Source of the DNA: CAWDZK01 sp963807005
GTDB lineage: Bacteria; Actinomycetota; Actinomycetes; JACCUZ01
Assembly: GCA_963807005.1 (NCBI GenBank)
Contig: CAWDZK010000005.1
Coordinates: 372,001-436,000, forward strand
DNA length: 64,000 bases
Reading direction: 5' to 3'
The notes beneath the pieces were generated by a model. The model worked only from the letters and a program-made list of their open reading frames with translations, ran no database searches and was not told the DNA's origin. The position numbers were made by a program, and so were the translations under genes. This document shows positions 52,666 through 62,060 of this stretch, in pieces; position 1 is the stretch's first letter; each line of letters begins with the position of its first letter.

Positions 52666-54264
52666 GTGCCCGGTGGCGACGGACGGCTCAACCACGATCT
52701 CGACCCCTCCGACCGTGGACCCCAGGACGCCTGCGGCGTCTTCGGCGTGTGGACCGGGGACCGGTCCGGCGAGGACCTCACCGAGGTGGCCAAGCTCACC
52801 TACTTCGGCCTGTACGCCCTGCAGCACCGCGGTCAGGAGTCGGCCGGCATCGCGGTGAGCAACGGCTCGCAGATCCTCGTCTACAAGGACATGGGCCTGG
52901 TCGCGCAGGTCTTCGACGAGGGCAACCTGGGATCGCTGCGCGGCTACCTGGCCATCGGCCACACCCGGTACTCGACGACCGGGGCCAGCGTCTGGGAGAA
53001 CGCGCAGCCGACGTTCCGCTCCACGGCGGCGGGCTCCATCGCGCTGGGGCACAACGGCAACCTCACCAACACCCGCGACCTGCTGGAGCTGGTCGAGAAG
53101 CGTGCGGCCGACAGCGGTCAGCTGCCCTACGACGGCGCCGCGCCCACCGCTGACGAGACCCGCCGCTGGCGTGAGGGGATGCGGGCGCACCGCGCCGCGC
53201 TGCACTCGACCACCGACACCGAGATCATCACGGCGCTGCTCGCGTCCTACCCGGACCGCTCGCTGGAGCAGGCCTCCCTCGAGGTGCTGCCGCAGCTGCG
53301 CGGCGCGTTCTCCCTCGTGTTCATGGACGAGGAGACGCTGTACGCCGCCCGCGACCCGCACGGCATCCGGCCGCTCGTGCTGGGCAAGCTGGAGCGCGGC
53401 TGGGTGGTGGCCAGCGAGACCGCTGCGCTGGACATCGTCGGCGCGTCGTTCGTCCGGGAGATCGAGGCCGGCGAGCTGATCGCCGTGGACGGACACGGGC
53501 TCCGGTCGTCGCGGTTCGCGGACGCGACACCGAAGGGCTGCCTGTTCGAGTACGTCTACCTGGCCCGGCCGGACACGAGGATCGCCGGCCGGTCGGTGCA
53601 CGCGACCCGTGTCGAGGTCGGTCGCCGGCTGGCCGAGGAGGCCCCGGCCGACGCCGACCTGGTGATCCCGGTACCCGAGTCCGGCACGCCGGCCGCGGTC
53701 GGGTACTCGCAGGGCAGCGGCATCCCGTACGGCCTCGGCCTGGTGAAGAACTCCTACGTCGGTCGCACCTTCATCCAGCCGTCGCAGACGATCCGGCAGC
53801 TCGGCATCCGGCTCAAGCTCAACCCCCTGCGTGAGGTGATCGCCGGACAGCGGCTGGTCGTGGTCGACGACTCGATCGTGCGCGGCAACACCCAGCGGGC
53901 CCTGGTGCGGATGCTGCGCGAGGCGGGCGCCGCCGAGGTGCACGTGCGCATCTCCTCGCCGCCGGTGAAGTGGCCGTGCTTCTACGGCATCGACTTCGCC
54001 TCGCCGGCGGAGCTGATCGCCAACGGCCTGGCGGTGGAGGAGATCCGCGCCTCGATCGACGCGGACTCGCTGGCCTACGTCTCGCTCGAGGGGCTGGTCG
54101 CTGCCACCGAGCAGCCGACGGAGAACCTCTGCCGGGCCTGCTTCGACGGCACCTACCCGGTCGAGCTGCCCGAGCCGGAGCTGCTCGGCAAGCACCTGCT
54201 CGAGGTGGCCCCCGCGACCCTGCTCGGCGGCGCCGGCGCCGCCGACGCGCTGACCAGGCCCTGA
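52666..54264 (+). CDS. purF: Amidophosphoribosyltransferase
   Basis: First committed step of purine synthesis: PRPP + glutamine to phosphoribosylamine. 532 residues. Propeptide of 22 residues (ends PQDA) before Cys23, the Ntn nucleophile after cleavage; GHTRYSTTG and GHNGNLTN follow. The PRPP loop VVVDDSIVRGNT is near residue 405. Fe-S ligand cysteines are plausible at CLFEY, KWPCFYG and NLCRACF, as in the Bacillus-type enzyme. It stands alone: the regulator after it faces the other way with a 22-nt gap. Confidence 0.97.
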   Translation: MPGGDGRLNHDLDPSDRGPQDACGVFGVWTGDRSGEDLTEVAKLTYFGLYALQHRGQESAGIAVSNGSQILVYKDMGLVAQVFDEGNLGSLRGYLAIGHTRYSTTGASVWENAQPTFRSTAAGSIALGHNGNLTNTRDLLELVEKRAADSGQLPYDGAAPTADETRRWREGMRAHRAALHSTTDTEIITALLASYPDRSLEQASLEVLPQLRGAFSLVFMDEETLYAARDPHGIRPLVLGKLERGWVVASETAALDIVGASFVREIEAGELIAVDGHGLRSSRFADATPKGCLFEYVYLARPDTRIAGRSVHATRVEVGRRLAEEAPADADLVIPVPESGTPAAVGYSQGSGIPYGLGLVKNSYVGRTFIQPSQTIRQLGIRLKLNPLREVIAGQRLVVVDDSIVRGNTQRALVRMLREAGAAEVHVRISSPPVKWPCFYGIDFASPAELIANGLAVEEIRASIDADSLAYVSLEGLVAATEQPTENLCRACFDGTYPVELPEPELLGKHLLEVAPATLLGGAGAADALTRP

Positions 54265-54286
54265 CGGCGGTCCGCGCCCTTGCAGG

Positions 54287-57040
54287 TCACCAGCGGACCA
54301 GCTTCCAGATCTCGGGCTGCGGTTCACCGGTCCCGCCGACCTCGACGAAGATCTCGACGGCGCACTTCAGGTGCCGCATCGCCTCCTCGGGACGTCCGGT
54401 GGCCTGCAGGAGGTCGGCCAGGTTGTTGCGCAGCGCGGCTTCCCGGTGGCGGTCGCCGAGCCCGACGCAGAGCGCCAGCGCCTCGCCGGTGAGAGCGGTC
54501 GCCTGGTCGAGCTCGCCGCGGGCGCGGTGGGCCAACGCGAGGTTGTTCAGGGCGGCGACCCGCAGGTCGGCGTCGCCGACCCGCTCGGCCAGCGCCCGCC
54601 CCTGGGTCAGCTGCGCGAGCGCGGTGCCGTGGTCGCCCGCGGCGGTGGCCAGCAGTCCGAGCAGGTTGTGCGCCTGGCACCGGGCGAGGTCGTCGCCGGC
54701 CGCCTCCGCGAGCTCCGCGGCAGCCTCGGCGAGGACCTGCGCCCGGTCGGGCTCGCCCAGCTCCTGCATGGTCAGGCTGAGGTCGGCGGTCACCCGGGCC
54801 CGGGCGCCCACCTCGGATGCGGGCAGCGCGGCGAGGGCGCCCTCGAGGTGGGCGGCCGCGAGCGTCCACTCGCCACGGCGGTGCTGCAGGCGGCCGAGCC
54901 GGTGCTCGACGGCCGGCAGCTCGCCGGCCGCCGCGGTCGAGGCCGCCTCCTCCAGCGTCTGCAGCGCGGTCAGGTAGTCGCCCAGTGCCGTCTGCACGTC
55001 GGCGGTCGCGGTCAGCACCCCGGTGCGGTCGGGGTGGCCCAGCGCGGCGGCACGGGACAGGTGGTCCAGGGCCTCCGCGTGGGCGTACACGGCGCGCGCC
55101 CGGTCGGCGGCCCGGCCGTGCGCGAGGGCGGCCGCGTCGTCGCGGCCGGCCAGCTCGAGGTGCCGGGCCGCGGCGCCCGCGGAGGTGCCGGGGGCCTCGG
55201 CCGCCCGCCCGTGCAGCAGTCGCCGCCGGGCGAGGCTGGTCTCGTCGTAGACCAGGGCACGCAGCTGCTCGTGGGAGAAGTCGTAGCCGTCGGGACCCTC
55301 ACGCACCAGGCCGCGGCGTACGAGCTCCTCCAGGGCCGCGACCGTCTCCTCGTCAGCACGCCCGCTCACCGTCCGCACGGTGTCGACGTCGAACGCGCGC
55401 CCGGTCACGGCAGCGGCGGACAGCACCTGGCGGCCGGTCTCGGTGACCGGGTCGAGCCGTGACCGCAGCACGTCCCGCACCCCCTCCGGCAGCGGTGCGT
55501 CCTGGGTGTCCGGCACGAGCGACCGGAGGTACTCCACGAGCAGCAGCGGGACGCCCTCGGTGCGCTCCCACAGCCGCTGCGCGAGGGCGGGGTCCTGGTC
55601 GCCGGGTCGTGAGTGACTGACCATCTCGGCCACCGCCTCGGGCGCGAGCCGGTCCAGCCGGCAGTGCACCCCGCCGCCGGCCCGTACCGCGTCCAGTGCG
55701 GCGCGGCGCAGGGGGTGCTCGGACGGCGTCCGCCAGGTCAGCACGAGCAGCACTCTTCGGCCGGCGAGGCGCCGCAGCGCGTAGGAGACCAGTGACACCG
55801 TGGCGTCGTCGGCCCACTGGACGTCCTCGACGACGAGCACGCCGGGTCGCTCCCCACCGGCAGCCGCCGCGAGCACGTCCCAGAGCCCGGCCAGGAAGCG
55901 GGCCTCCGCCCCGCGGCCGTCGGCCGGGCCGGGAGCCGCAGCGTCGGGTCGTCCGTCGAGCAGCTCCGGCAGCAGCCGGGACGCCTCGGCCAGCGAGTCG
56001 TCGCCGACGCCCGAGAGCCAGGACGCCCCGCCTCGCAGCCGGGTCCGCAGCGCGTCGACCAGGGGCGCGTACGCCAGGGCCGACTCGTCCTCGTGGGCGC
56101 GGACCACGACCGACGCGTCGCCCGCGTCGACGGCGGACAGCAGCTCCTCCACCAGCCGGGACTTGCCGATGCCGGGCTCGCCCTCCACGACCACGACCCG
56201 ACCGTCCGCAGCCACGTCGCGGTACGCGTCCAGCAACGCCTGCACCTGCGTGGACCGCCCCACGAACGGGGGCAGGACAGGCAACGCGACCGGCGCCGAG
56301 CCCCCTCGCGCCGGAGGTGCCGGCACGGGGTCGAACGTGCCGGCGTTGACCGCGTCGTAGAGCGCCGTGGTCTCGGCCAGGGGCGGGACGCCGAGCTCGC
56401 GGGACAGCGTGCGGACGCACTCGCGGTACTGGGTCAGGGCGGCGGCGCGGTCCCCGGCGCGCGCGTGCAGCCGGATCAGCGCCCGGTGCGCGGGCTCGTG
56501 CAACGGGTCCAGGTCCAGCCAGCGACGCGCCTGCCGCCGTGCCGCCGCGGCGTCCCCGGACGTCTCGGCGGCGGTGGTCAGGTCCGCGAGGGCGGCGGCG
56601 AGCTCACGGGACAGGGCGTCGGACTCCGCCCGGACCCAGTCCTCGAAGTCGGGGGCGTCCCGGACCGTGAAGCCCTCCAGGAGCTGTCCTCGGAAGAGGT
56701 CGACGGCTGCCACCGTGTCCCCGGCCGCCCGCAGCGCCCGGAACCGGTCGACGTCCACGGACAGCTGCGGGCCTTTCCGCAGCACGACGTGGTCGCGGGT
56801 GGCCTCCAGCGACTCCGGGCCGACCGCGTTGCGCAGCGACGTGAGCGTCCGCCGCAGGGCGCCGCGGGCCCGCTCGGGGTCGCTGCCGGGCCAGAGCAGG
56901 TCGGCCAGGGTGTCGCGGGGCCGCGGCCGGCCGGTGAGGGCCAGGTGGGCCAGGAGGGCAACCGCCTTGCGGGTGTCGAACGCCAGCAGCGTGCCGTCGC
57001 GCTCGACCCGTGGTGGGCCCAGCAGGCTGACCTCGATCAC
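54287..57040 (-). CDS. SARP/BTAD-type regulator with AAA ATPase and TPR domains
   Basis: 917 residues. The N-terminal OmpR-type winged helix (~1-95) begins IEVSLLGPPRVERDGTLLAFDTRKAVALLAHLAL; the bacterial transcriptional activation domain follows (~95-235, ALTQYRECVRTLSRELGVPP). The ATPase has Walker A GEPGIGKS (287-294) and Walker B VLVVEDVQWADDA. TPR-like repeats fill ~660-900. The GTG at 57040 starts the SARP homology. Other ATG-type extensions run into the divergent array. It sits head-to-head with the paralogue array and is a candidate for its control; no antibiotic genes are nearby. Confidence 0.9.
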   Translation of the reverse strand: MIEVSLLGPPRVERDGTLLAFDTRKAVALLAHLALTGRPRPRDTLADLLWPGSDPERARGALRRTLTSLRNAVGPESLEATRDHVVLRKGPQLSVDVDRFRALRAAGDTVAAVDLFRGQLLEGFTVRDAPDFEDWVRAESDALSRELAAALADLTTAAETSGDAAAARRQARRWLDLDPLHEPAHRALIRLHARAGDRAAALTQYRECVRTLSRELGVPPLAETTALYDAVNAGTFDPVPAPPARGGSAPVALPVLPPFVGRSTQVQALLDAYRDVAADGRVVVVEGEPGIGKSRLVEELLSAVDAGDASVVVRAHEDESALAYAPLVDALRTRLRGGASWLSGVGDDSLAEASRLLPELLDGRPDAAAPGPADGRGAEARFLAGLWDVLAAAAGGERPGVLVVEDVQWADDATVSLVSYALRRLAGRRVLLVLTWRTPSEHPLRRAALDAVRAGGGVHCRLDRLAPEAVAEMVSHSRPGDQDPALAQRLWERTEGVPLLLVEYLRSLVPDTQDAPLPEGVRDVLRSRLDPVTETGRQVLSAAAVTGRAFDVDTVRTVSGRADEETVAALEELVRRGLVREGPDGYDFSHEQLRALVYDETSLARRRLLHGRAAEAPGTSAGAAARHLELAGRDDAAALAHGRAADRARAVYAHAEALDHLSRAAALGHPDRTGVLTATADVQTALGDYLTALQTLEEAASTAAAGELPAVEHRLGRLQHRRGEWTLAAAHLEGALAALPASEVGARARVTADLSLTMQELGEPDRAQVLAEAAAELAEAAGDDLARCQAHNLLGLLATAAGDHGTALAQLTQGRALAERVGDADLRVAALNNLALAHRARGELDQATALTGEALALCVGLGDRHREAALRNNLADLLQATGRPEEAMRHLKCAVEIFVEVGGTGEPQPEIWKLVRW

Positions 57041-57075
57041 TCGTCCACCCGCTTCGCTGTCCCCGTCGGGTGCGG

Positions 57076-57081
57076 ATCGTA
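57076..57081 (-). promoter_or_regulatory. Possible -10 box (TACGAT) of the SARP-type gene
   Basis: Minus-strand TANNNT hexamer about 36 nt before GTG 57040, so the transcript would have a short leader. Confidence 0.35.
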
Positions 57082-57149
57082 ACGATTCCCGGACACGGAG
57101 GGGCCAGCCTGGCGTACAACATGGGCAGCGGGAGGGAGGACGTCGCCTG

Positions 57150-57275
57150 ATGGCTGTACGGCGGCCGGCCTGGGGTGGGTGGGCGCTCTGCGACGTCCTG
57201 TGCTCCGTGGCGCCCGCGCTGCCTGTCGTCGACGACGGCGGCACCCGACGCACCACCTCGCGCGAGTCCTCATGA
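57150..57275 (+). CDS. Possible 41-residue protein at the head of the paralogue array
   Basis: Starts MAVRRPAWGGWALCDVLC and ends RRTTSRESS. Its ATG has GGGAGGGAGG 9-13 nt upstream. Its TGA overlaps the first array gene by ATGA (57272-57275), so it extends the coupled chain. A 9-codon frame (57121-57150) ends in TGATG on this ATG. No family is recognised; coding status is uncertain. Confidence 0.4.
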   Translation: MAVRRPAWGGWALCDVLCSVAPALPVVDDGGTRRTTSRESS

Positions 57276-58456
57276 GCAGCCGGACCGCACCCGTCCTCGC
57301 GAGGTCGCTGTGGTGGGCGTTCGTGCTCGTCCAGGTGCCTCTGGTGGTCTCCGTCGCGCGCGGCGAGACGAAGAGCGACCAGCTCTTCGGGATGTTCATG
57401 CTCGGCTACGCCACGGTGGGGCTGCTGGTCGCCTCGCGCCGGCCGGGGAACCCGCTCGGCTGGATCATGCTCGTGATCGCCGTGGCCTCGGCCCTGGCGC
57501 TCCTGACCGAGGCGTACGCGGCCGGCCGCTCGCGGCCGGCTTACGTGCAGGTCGCCTGGTTCGGCACGTCCATGTGGTGGGTGTGGATCGGCCTGTCGTT
57601 GGTCTTCCTGCCAATGCTCTTTCCTGATGGGCGTGCCCTGTCGCCGCGGTGGCGGTCCGTGGGGTGGCTCGGTGCCCTGGCGATGACGGTGCTCGTGGTC
57701 GCGACCGCGTTCAAGCCGGGCAGGCTCGACATCGAGGAGCGCATCCCGAACCCGTACGGGGCGCACGGGGCGGCAGCGGATGCCGTCGCGGCGCTCTACG
57801 TGCTGGGCAACGTGGCGCTCGCGCTGGCGGTCGTCCTGTCCGGCACGTCTCTCGTCCTTCGGTTCTCCCGGTCGCAGGGGATACAGCGCGTGCAGCTGAA
57901 GTGGTTCGCGTTCGCCGGTCTGCTGGCGATCGCCGGCATCCTCGTCGCTCTCGCCGGGGTCGCGTTCCCCGGTGGCTGGCACGAGCCGGTGAGCACCGCG
58001 GGCTGGTTCACCAGCATGTTCGGCTGCCTGGTCGGGATTCCCGCGGCCATCGGCATCGCGATGCTCCGCCACCGGTTGTGGGACATCGACCGGGTGATCA
58101 ACCGGACGCTGGTCTACGGCGCGCTGACGGCCGCGCTGGCGGCGGTCTACCTGGGGTCGGTGCTGCTCTTCCGGCTCGCGCTCCGCCCGTGGGTCGGCGA
58201 GTCGCAGCTGGCGGTGGCCGCGTCCACGCTGGCGGTCGCCGGTCTGTTCCGGCCGGTCCGGTCGCGGATCCAGGCGGCGGTCGACCGCCGCTTCTTCCGC
58301 TCCCGCTACAACACGGCGCGCACGCTGGAGACGTTCTCCGGCCGGCTGCGCGACGAGCTCGACCTCGACACGCTGGGCCGGGCCCTGCGGAACGTCGTGG
58401 GGGACACGATGCAGCCGGCGCACGTCTCGCTCTGGGTCCGTGAGGCACCTCGATGA
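57272..58456 (+). CDS. Array gene 1: polytopic membrane protein with conserved C-terminal cytoplasmic region
   Basis: 394 residues, about eight hydrophobic segments. Shared motifs of the array: NPLGW (60-64), FPDGR (117-121) facing the membrane, QLKWF (208-212), DID (271-273) then INRTLVYG (276-283), a last membrane helix (~285-306), and a C-terminal ~85 residues with VDRRFFRSRY, FSGRLRDELDL and MQPAHVSLWVRE. Similar regions occur in actinobacteria at the N-terminus of histidine kinases (recollection, not a search); here no kinase domain follows. The stop overlaps array gene 2 (ATGA). Function unknown. Confidence 0.85.
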   Translation: MSSRTAPVLARSLWWAFVLVQVPLVVSVARGETKSDQLFGMFMLGYATVGLLVASRRPGNPLGWIMLVIAVASALALLTEAYAAGRSRPAYVQVAWFGTSMWWVWIGLSLVFLPMLFPDGRALSPRWRSVGWLGALAMTVLVVATAFKPGRLDIEERIPNPYGAHGAAADAVAALYVLGNVALALAVVLSGTSLVLRFSRSQGIQRVQLKWFAFAGLLAIAGILVALAGVAFPGGWHEPVSTAGWFTSMFGCLVGIPAAIGIAMLRHRLWDIDRVINRTLVYGALTAALAAVYLGSVLLFRLALRPWVGESQLAVAASTLAVAGLFRPVRSRIQAAVDRRFFRSRYNTARTLETFSGRLRDELDLDTLGRALRNVVGDTMQPAHVSLWVREAPR

Positions 58457-59664
58457 GCCGGCGGGTGGCGGCTCTCGCGTGGGCCGGCCTGGGCCTGTGG
58501 GTGGCGCTGGTCGGGGTCGTCGTCGTGGCGATCGTCACCGGTCGTGGGACCGTGGACGAGGCGATCATCGCCCTGACGGCCGGCTACTCGGTCGTGGGGA
58601 CTCTCGTCGCGCTGCGGGAACCGCGCAACGCCGTGGGCTGGCTGCTGCTCGCGATAGGCATCTCGTTCGGTGCGCAGGCAGCGGCGGACGCGTACATCGC
58701 GGGTGAGGAGGCCCTGCCGGGTCGCACGGCCGTCGCGTGGGTCGCGGCGTGGGCGTGGTACCTCTGGATCTACCTCGCCGCCCTCGTGCTGCCGCTGGTC
58801 TTCCCGACCGGCCGGGTGTCCTCCCCCCGGTGGCGCTGGGTGCTCCGGATGGCGGTCGGGACGCTCGTCCTGCGGGTGGTGGGTGCGGCCCTGCGACCCG
58901 GACCGCTGGACGTCGACGTCGAAGGCATCGAGAACCCGTTCGGTGTCGGAGGAGCGCTCGGGAGGCTGTTGACCTACACGAACCAGGTCGCGGACGTCCT
59001 GGTGGCCGCCGGGCTCGTCCTGAGCGCGGTGCAGATCGCCCGGCGTCTGCGTGGAGCACGGGGTCGCGAGCGACAGCAGCTCAAGTGGTTCGCCTACGTC
59101 GGCGGGCTGGCGCTCTTCTTTCTCGCCCTGGCCCTGGTCGCGGTGCTGGCGGAGCCGTTCGTCGAGGAGGCGGACGCACCGGTGTGGCTCCTCGTCCTCG
59201 GCGGCACCGGGTGGCTCGGCGCACTGTTCCTCATCGTGGTCGGCATCCCCACTGCTGTCGCGGTGGCGGTCCTCCGGCACCGGCTCTACGGCATCGACGT
59301 CGTGATCAAGCGGACGTTGGTCTACGGCTCGCTGAGCGCAGTGCTGGTGTCGGCCTACCTCGGGCTGGTCCTCACCTTCCGGCTCGTCCTACAGCCCGTG
59401 ACCGGGGAGTCCGACCTGGCGGTCGCCGCGTCGACCCTCGCCGTGGCCGCCCTCTTCCGTCCGGTGCGGGCTCGCATCCAGGCCGGCGTCGACCGTCGCT
59501 TCTACCGGTCCCGGTACGACATGGCACAGACCCTGGACGGCTTCTCGGCCAGGCTGCGCGACCAGATCGACCTCGACACCCTCGGCGCCGATCTCGGGCG
59601 GGTCGTCCGGCAGACCATGCAGCCGGCGCACGTCTCGGTGTGGCTGCGGGAGATGCCACGATGA
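58453..59664 (+). CDS. Array gene 2: polytopic membrane paralogue
   Basis: 403 residues, same layout as array gene 1. Variants: FPTGR in place of FPDGR, QLKWF kept, IDVVIKRTLVYG with Lys for the usual Asn. C-terminal VDRRFYRSRY, FSARLRDQIDL and MQPAHVSVWLRE. About eight hydrophobic segments. Overlaps array gene 1 by 4 nt (58453-58456) and gene 3 by 4 nt (59661-59664). No kinase, GGDEF or HTH domain. Confidence 0.85.
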   Translation: MSRRVAALAWAGLGLWVALVGVVVVAIVTGRGTVDEAIIALTAGYSVVGTLVALREPRNAVGWLLLAIGISFGAQAAADAYIAGEEALPGRTAVAWVAAWAWYLWIYLAALVLPLVFPTGRVSSPRWRWVLRMAVGTLVLRVVGAALRPGPLDVDVEGIENPFGVGGALGRLLTYTNQVADVLVAAGLVLSAVQIARRLRGARGRERQQLKWFAYVGGLALFFLALALVAVLAEPFVEEADAPVWLLVLGGTGWLGALFLIVVGIPTAVAVAVLRHRLYGIDVVIKRTLVYGSLSAVLVSAYLGLVLTFRLVLQPVTGESDLAVAASTLAVAALFRPVRARIQAGVDRRFYRSRYDMAQTLDGFSARLRDQIDLDTLGADLGRVVRQTMQPAHVSVWLREMPR

Positions 59665-60867
59665 CCGGGCGTACGGCAAGCCGTCTGGCCTGGTCGGTCT
59701 TCGCCCTCGCCAGCGCGTCGAGCGCCACCGGCCTCGCGCTGCTCGCGCTGCTGCCCGGTGGGGCACTGGACCCGGTCAGCGACTCGGTGTGGCTCTCCGG
59801 CTCGTTCGTGGCGGTCCTGCTCGTGTTCGGCCTGGTCGGCGCGGTGGTCGCGTCCCGGTTGCCGTCCAACCCGGTCGGCTGGCTGTTCCTCGGCCTTGCG
59901 GCGTTGGGGGGTGCCACCGAGCTGGCGTACGGCCTGGCCTGGTACTCGGTCTCCGTGCGGCACGTCGTGGGCGACGTGTGGCTCGGGTGGTTCGTCGACC
60001 TGTCGAACACCCTCACGCCGGTGCTGCTGGGTCTGGCGTTCCTCGTCTTTCCCGACGGCCGGCTGCCGTCGGCCCGGTGGCGCCTGGGGGCCGCCGTGGT
60101 CGTCGTGGCCGTCGTCCCGGTCCTGCTGACGACCGCACTGGTTCCCGGACGGATCGACGACGTCCCGCGGCTGCGCAACCCGACCGGCGTCGACGGCGCC
60201 GCCTGGCTGGCCGACGTCCCCACCGACCTGTGCTACCTGGTCATCCTGGCCACGGCGTCCGCCGGCCTCGTGGTGCGGTTCCGGCGTTCCCGCGGGACCG
60301 AGCGGGCCCAGCTGAAGTGGTTCGCCTGGTCGGCCGCCCTGCTCACGGCGTACCTGCCGGTGGCGGCAGTCGCCACGGTCGCTCCGGGGCTCGACCTCGC
60401 CGACGGTGGACGCCCTCACCGGGCTGGTGTTCGCGGTCGGCCTGTGCGGCCTGCCGGTCTCCGTCGGCGTCGCCATGCTGCGGCACCGGCTCTACGACAT
60501 CGACCTGGTGATCAACCGGACCCTGGTCTACGGCGCGCTCACGGCGGCGCTCGTCCTGGTCTACCTGGGGTCGGTGCTGACGTTCCGGCTGGTGCTCGAC
60601 CCGCTGGTCGGCCAGTCCGACCTCGCGGTCGCGGCGTCGACGCTCGCCGTCGCGGCGCTGTTCCGTCCGCTGCGCTCCCGAATCCAGTCCGTCGTGGACC
60701 AGCGCTTCTACCGGTCTCGCTACGACTCGCAGCGCACGCTGGAGTCGTTCGGGACCCGGCTGCGGGACGAGCTGGACCTCGAGTCCCTGGGGATCGACCT
60801 GCGGCGGGTCGTGCACGACACGCTGCAGCCGGCACACGTCTCGCTCTGGCTCCGGAGCGACCCGTGA
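59661..60867 (+). pseudogene. Array gene 3: membrane paralogue interrupted by a +1 frameshift
   Basis: Frame 1 covers 59661 to ~60404 (starts MTGRTASRLAWSVFALASAS; FPDGR, QLKWF present) and ends in LDLADG. The reading then continues in a different frame from about 60406 (VDALTGLVFAVGLCG) through LYDIDLVINRTLVYG and the C-terminal VDQRFYRSRY, LQPAHVSLWLR to the stop at 60865-60867. Removing one G of the GG at 60405-60406 restores a 401-residue protein of the array's normal length. It may be an inactive gene or a sequencing error. Start and stop both keep the 4-nt overlaps. Confidence 0.75.
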
Positions 60868-62060
60868 GGCGCGGGCCCGGCGTTCCCGCCCGGGTCGAGC
60901 GGGGTGTCGCGGTGGGGCTGGCGGCCTGCTCCCTGCTGTTCCTGGCGCTCGCACTCGTGGCGGTGCCCGCCACCACCGAGACCCCGATCGAGATCGCCCT
61001 GGCCTTCGCCGCCTTCGCGGCTGCCTTCGTGGTCGTCGGAGCCCTGGTGGTGGCGCGGCAGCCCGGCAACACGGTCGGGCGGCTGATGCTCGGCATCGGC
61101 GTCTCCCTCAGCGTCCCCGTGCTGGCCGGCCAGTACGCCGGTCACGTCCTCTTCGGGTCGGGTGACGGGCTGCCGGCACCGCTCACGATGGCCTGGGTCA
61201 CCAGCTGGTTGTACATCCTGGCGATGGGGGGGATCATCCAGCTCCTCCTCGTGTTCCCGGACGGTCGGTACGGGCGCCGTCGGAGATGGGTGGCGCTGTT
61301 CGCGGGCACCGCGACCGTGCTGCTGACGGCGGCCCAGATGGTGCTGCCCGGGGAGATGGACGGCTTCCCGGGGGTCGCGAACCCGTGGGGGATCGAGTCC
61401 GCAGGCGCAGAGCTGCGCGCCGTCGTCGGCGTGACGAGTGCGGCGTACGGCCTCAGCTTCGTCCTCGCCGTCGGTCTGCTGCTCCTCCGGCTGCGCCGGG
61501 CACGAGGGACCGAGCGACAGCAGCTCAAGTGGTTCGCCGCCGCGGCCACGTTCTTCCTTCTCGCGCTGCTGGCGAACGAGCTGACCGGTCTCGGCGACGG
61601 CACGTGGCTCGGCCTCCTCCTGGTCGTGCTCGGACTCCTGTTCCTCCCGTCGGCGATCGGCCTCGCGGTGCTGCGCTACCGCCTCTACGACGTCGACCTC
61701 GTGATCAACCGGGCGCTGGTCTACGGCTCCGTGACGGCCCTGCTGGTCGGCGTGTACCTCGGGACTGTCCTGGTTCTGCGTGCGGTCCTGGACCCGCTGG
61801 TCGGCGAGTCGCAGCTGGCGGTGGCCGGGTCGACCCTCGCGGTCGCGGCGCTGGTCCGTCCGGTCCGCGCTCGCGTCCAGTCGGTGGTGGACCACCGCTT
61901 CTACCGCCGCCGGTACGACGCCCGCGTCACGCTGGCCGAGTTCTCCGGCCGGCTGCGCGACGAGCTCGACCTCGAGACCTTGGGGGTCGACCTGCGCCGG
62001 GTCGTGCAAGACACGATGGCGCCGGCGCACGTCTCGCTCTGGCTCCGGAGCGAGCCGTGA
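60864..62060 (+). CDS. Array gene 4: polytopic membrane paralogue
   Basis: 398 residues, GTG start overlapping gene 3 (GTGA). Motifs: FPDGR (near 128), QLKWF, VDLVINRALVYG with Ala for the usual Thr, VDHRFYRRRYDA, FSGRLRDELDL, and MAPAHVSLWLR in place of MQPAHVSLWLR. Same membrane layout as gene 1. Overlaps gene 5 by 4 nt (62057-62060). Confidence 0.85.
   Translation: MRRGPGVPARVERGVAVGLAACSLLFLALALVAVPATTETPIEIALAFAAFAAAFVVVGALVVARQPGNTVGRLMLGIGVSLSVPVLAGQYAGHVLFGSGDGLPAPLTMAWVTSWLYILAMGGIIQLLLVFPDGRYGRRRRWVALFAGTATVLLTAAQMVLPGEMDGFPGVANPWGIESAGAELRAVVGVTSAAYGLSFVLAVGLLLLRLRRARGTERQQLKWFAAAATFFLLALLANELTGLGDGTWLGLLLVVLGLLFLPSAIGLAVLRYRLYDVDLVINRALVYGSVTALLVGVYLGTVLVLRAVLDPLVGESQLAVAGSTLAVAALVRPVRARVQSVVDHRFYRRRYDARVTLAEFSGRLRDELDLETLGVDLRRVVQDTMAPAHVSLWLRSEP

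Noticed and set aside
54287..57040. Secondary metabolite cluster regulator
   Set aside because: SARP-type regulators often control antibiotic clusters, but no biosynthetic genes are found in the flanks.
57041..58423. Extension of the SARP-type regulator to a 1378-residue protein
   Set aside because: The added ~460 residues are Arg/Pro/His-rich reverse-strand reading of the array; the SARP homology starts at GTG 57040.
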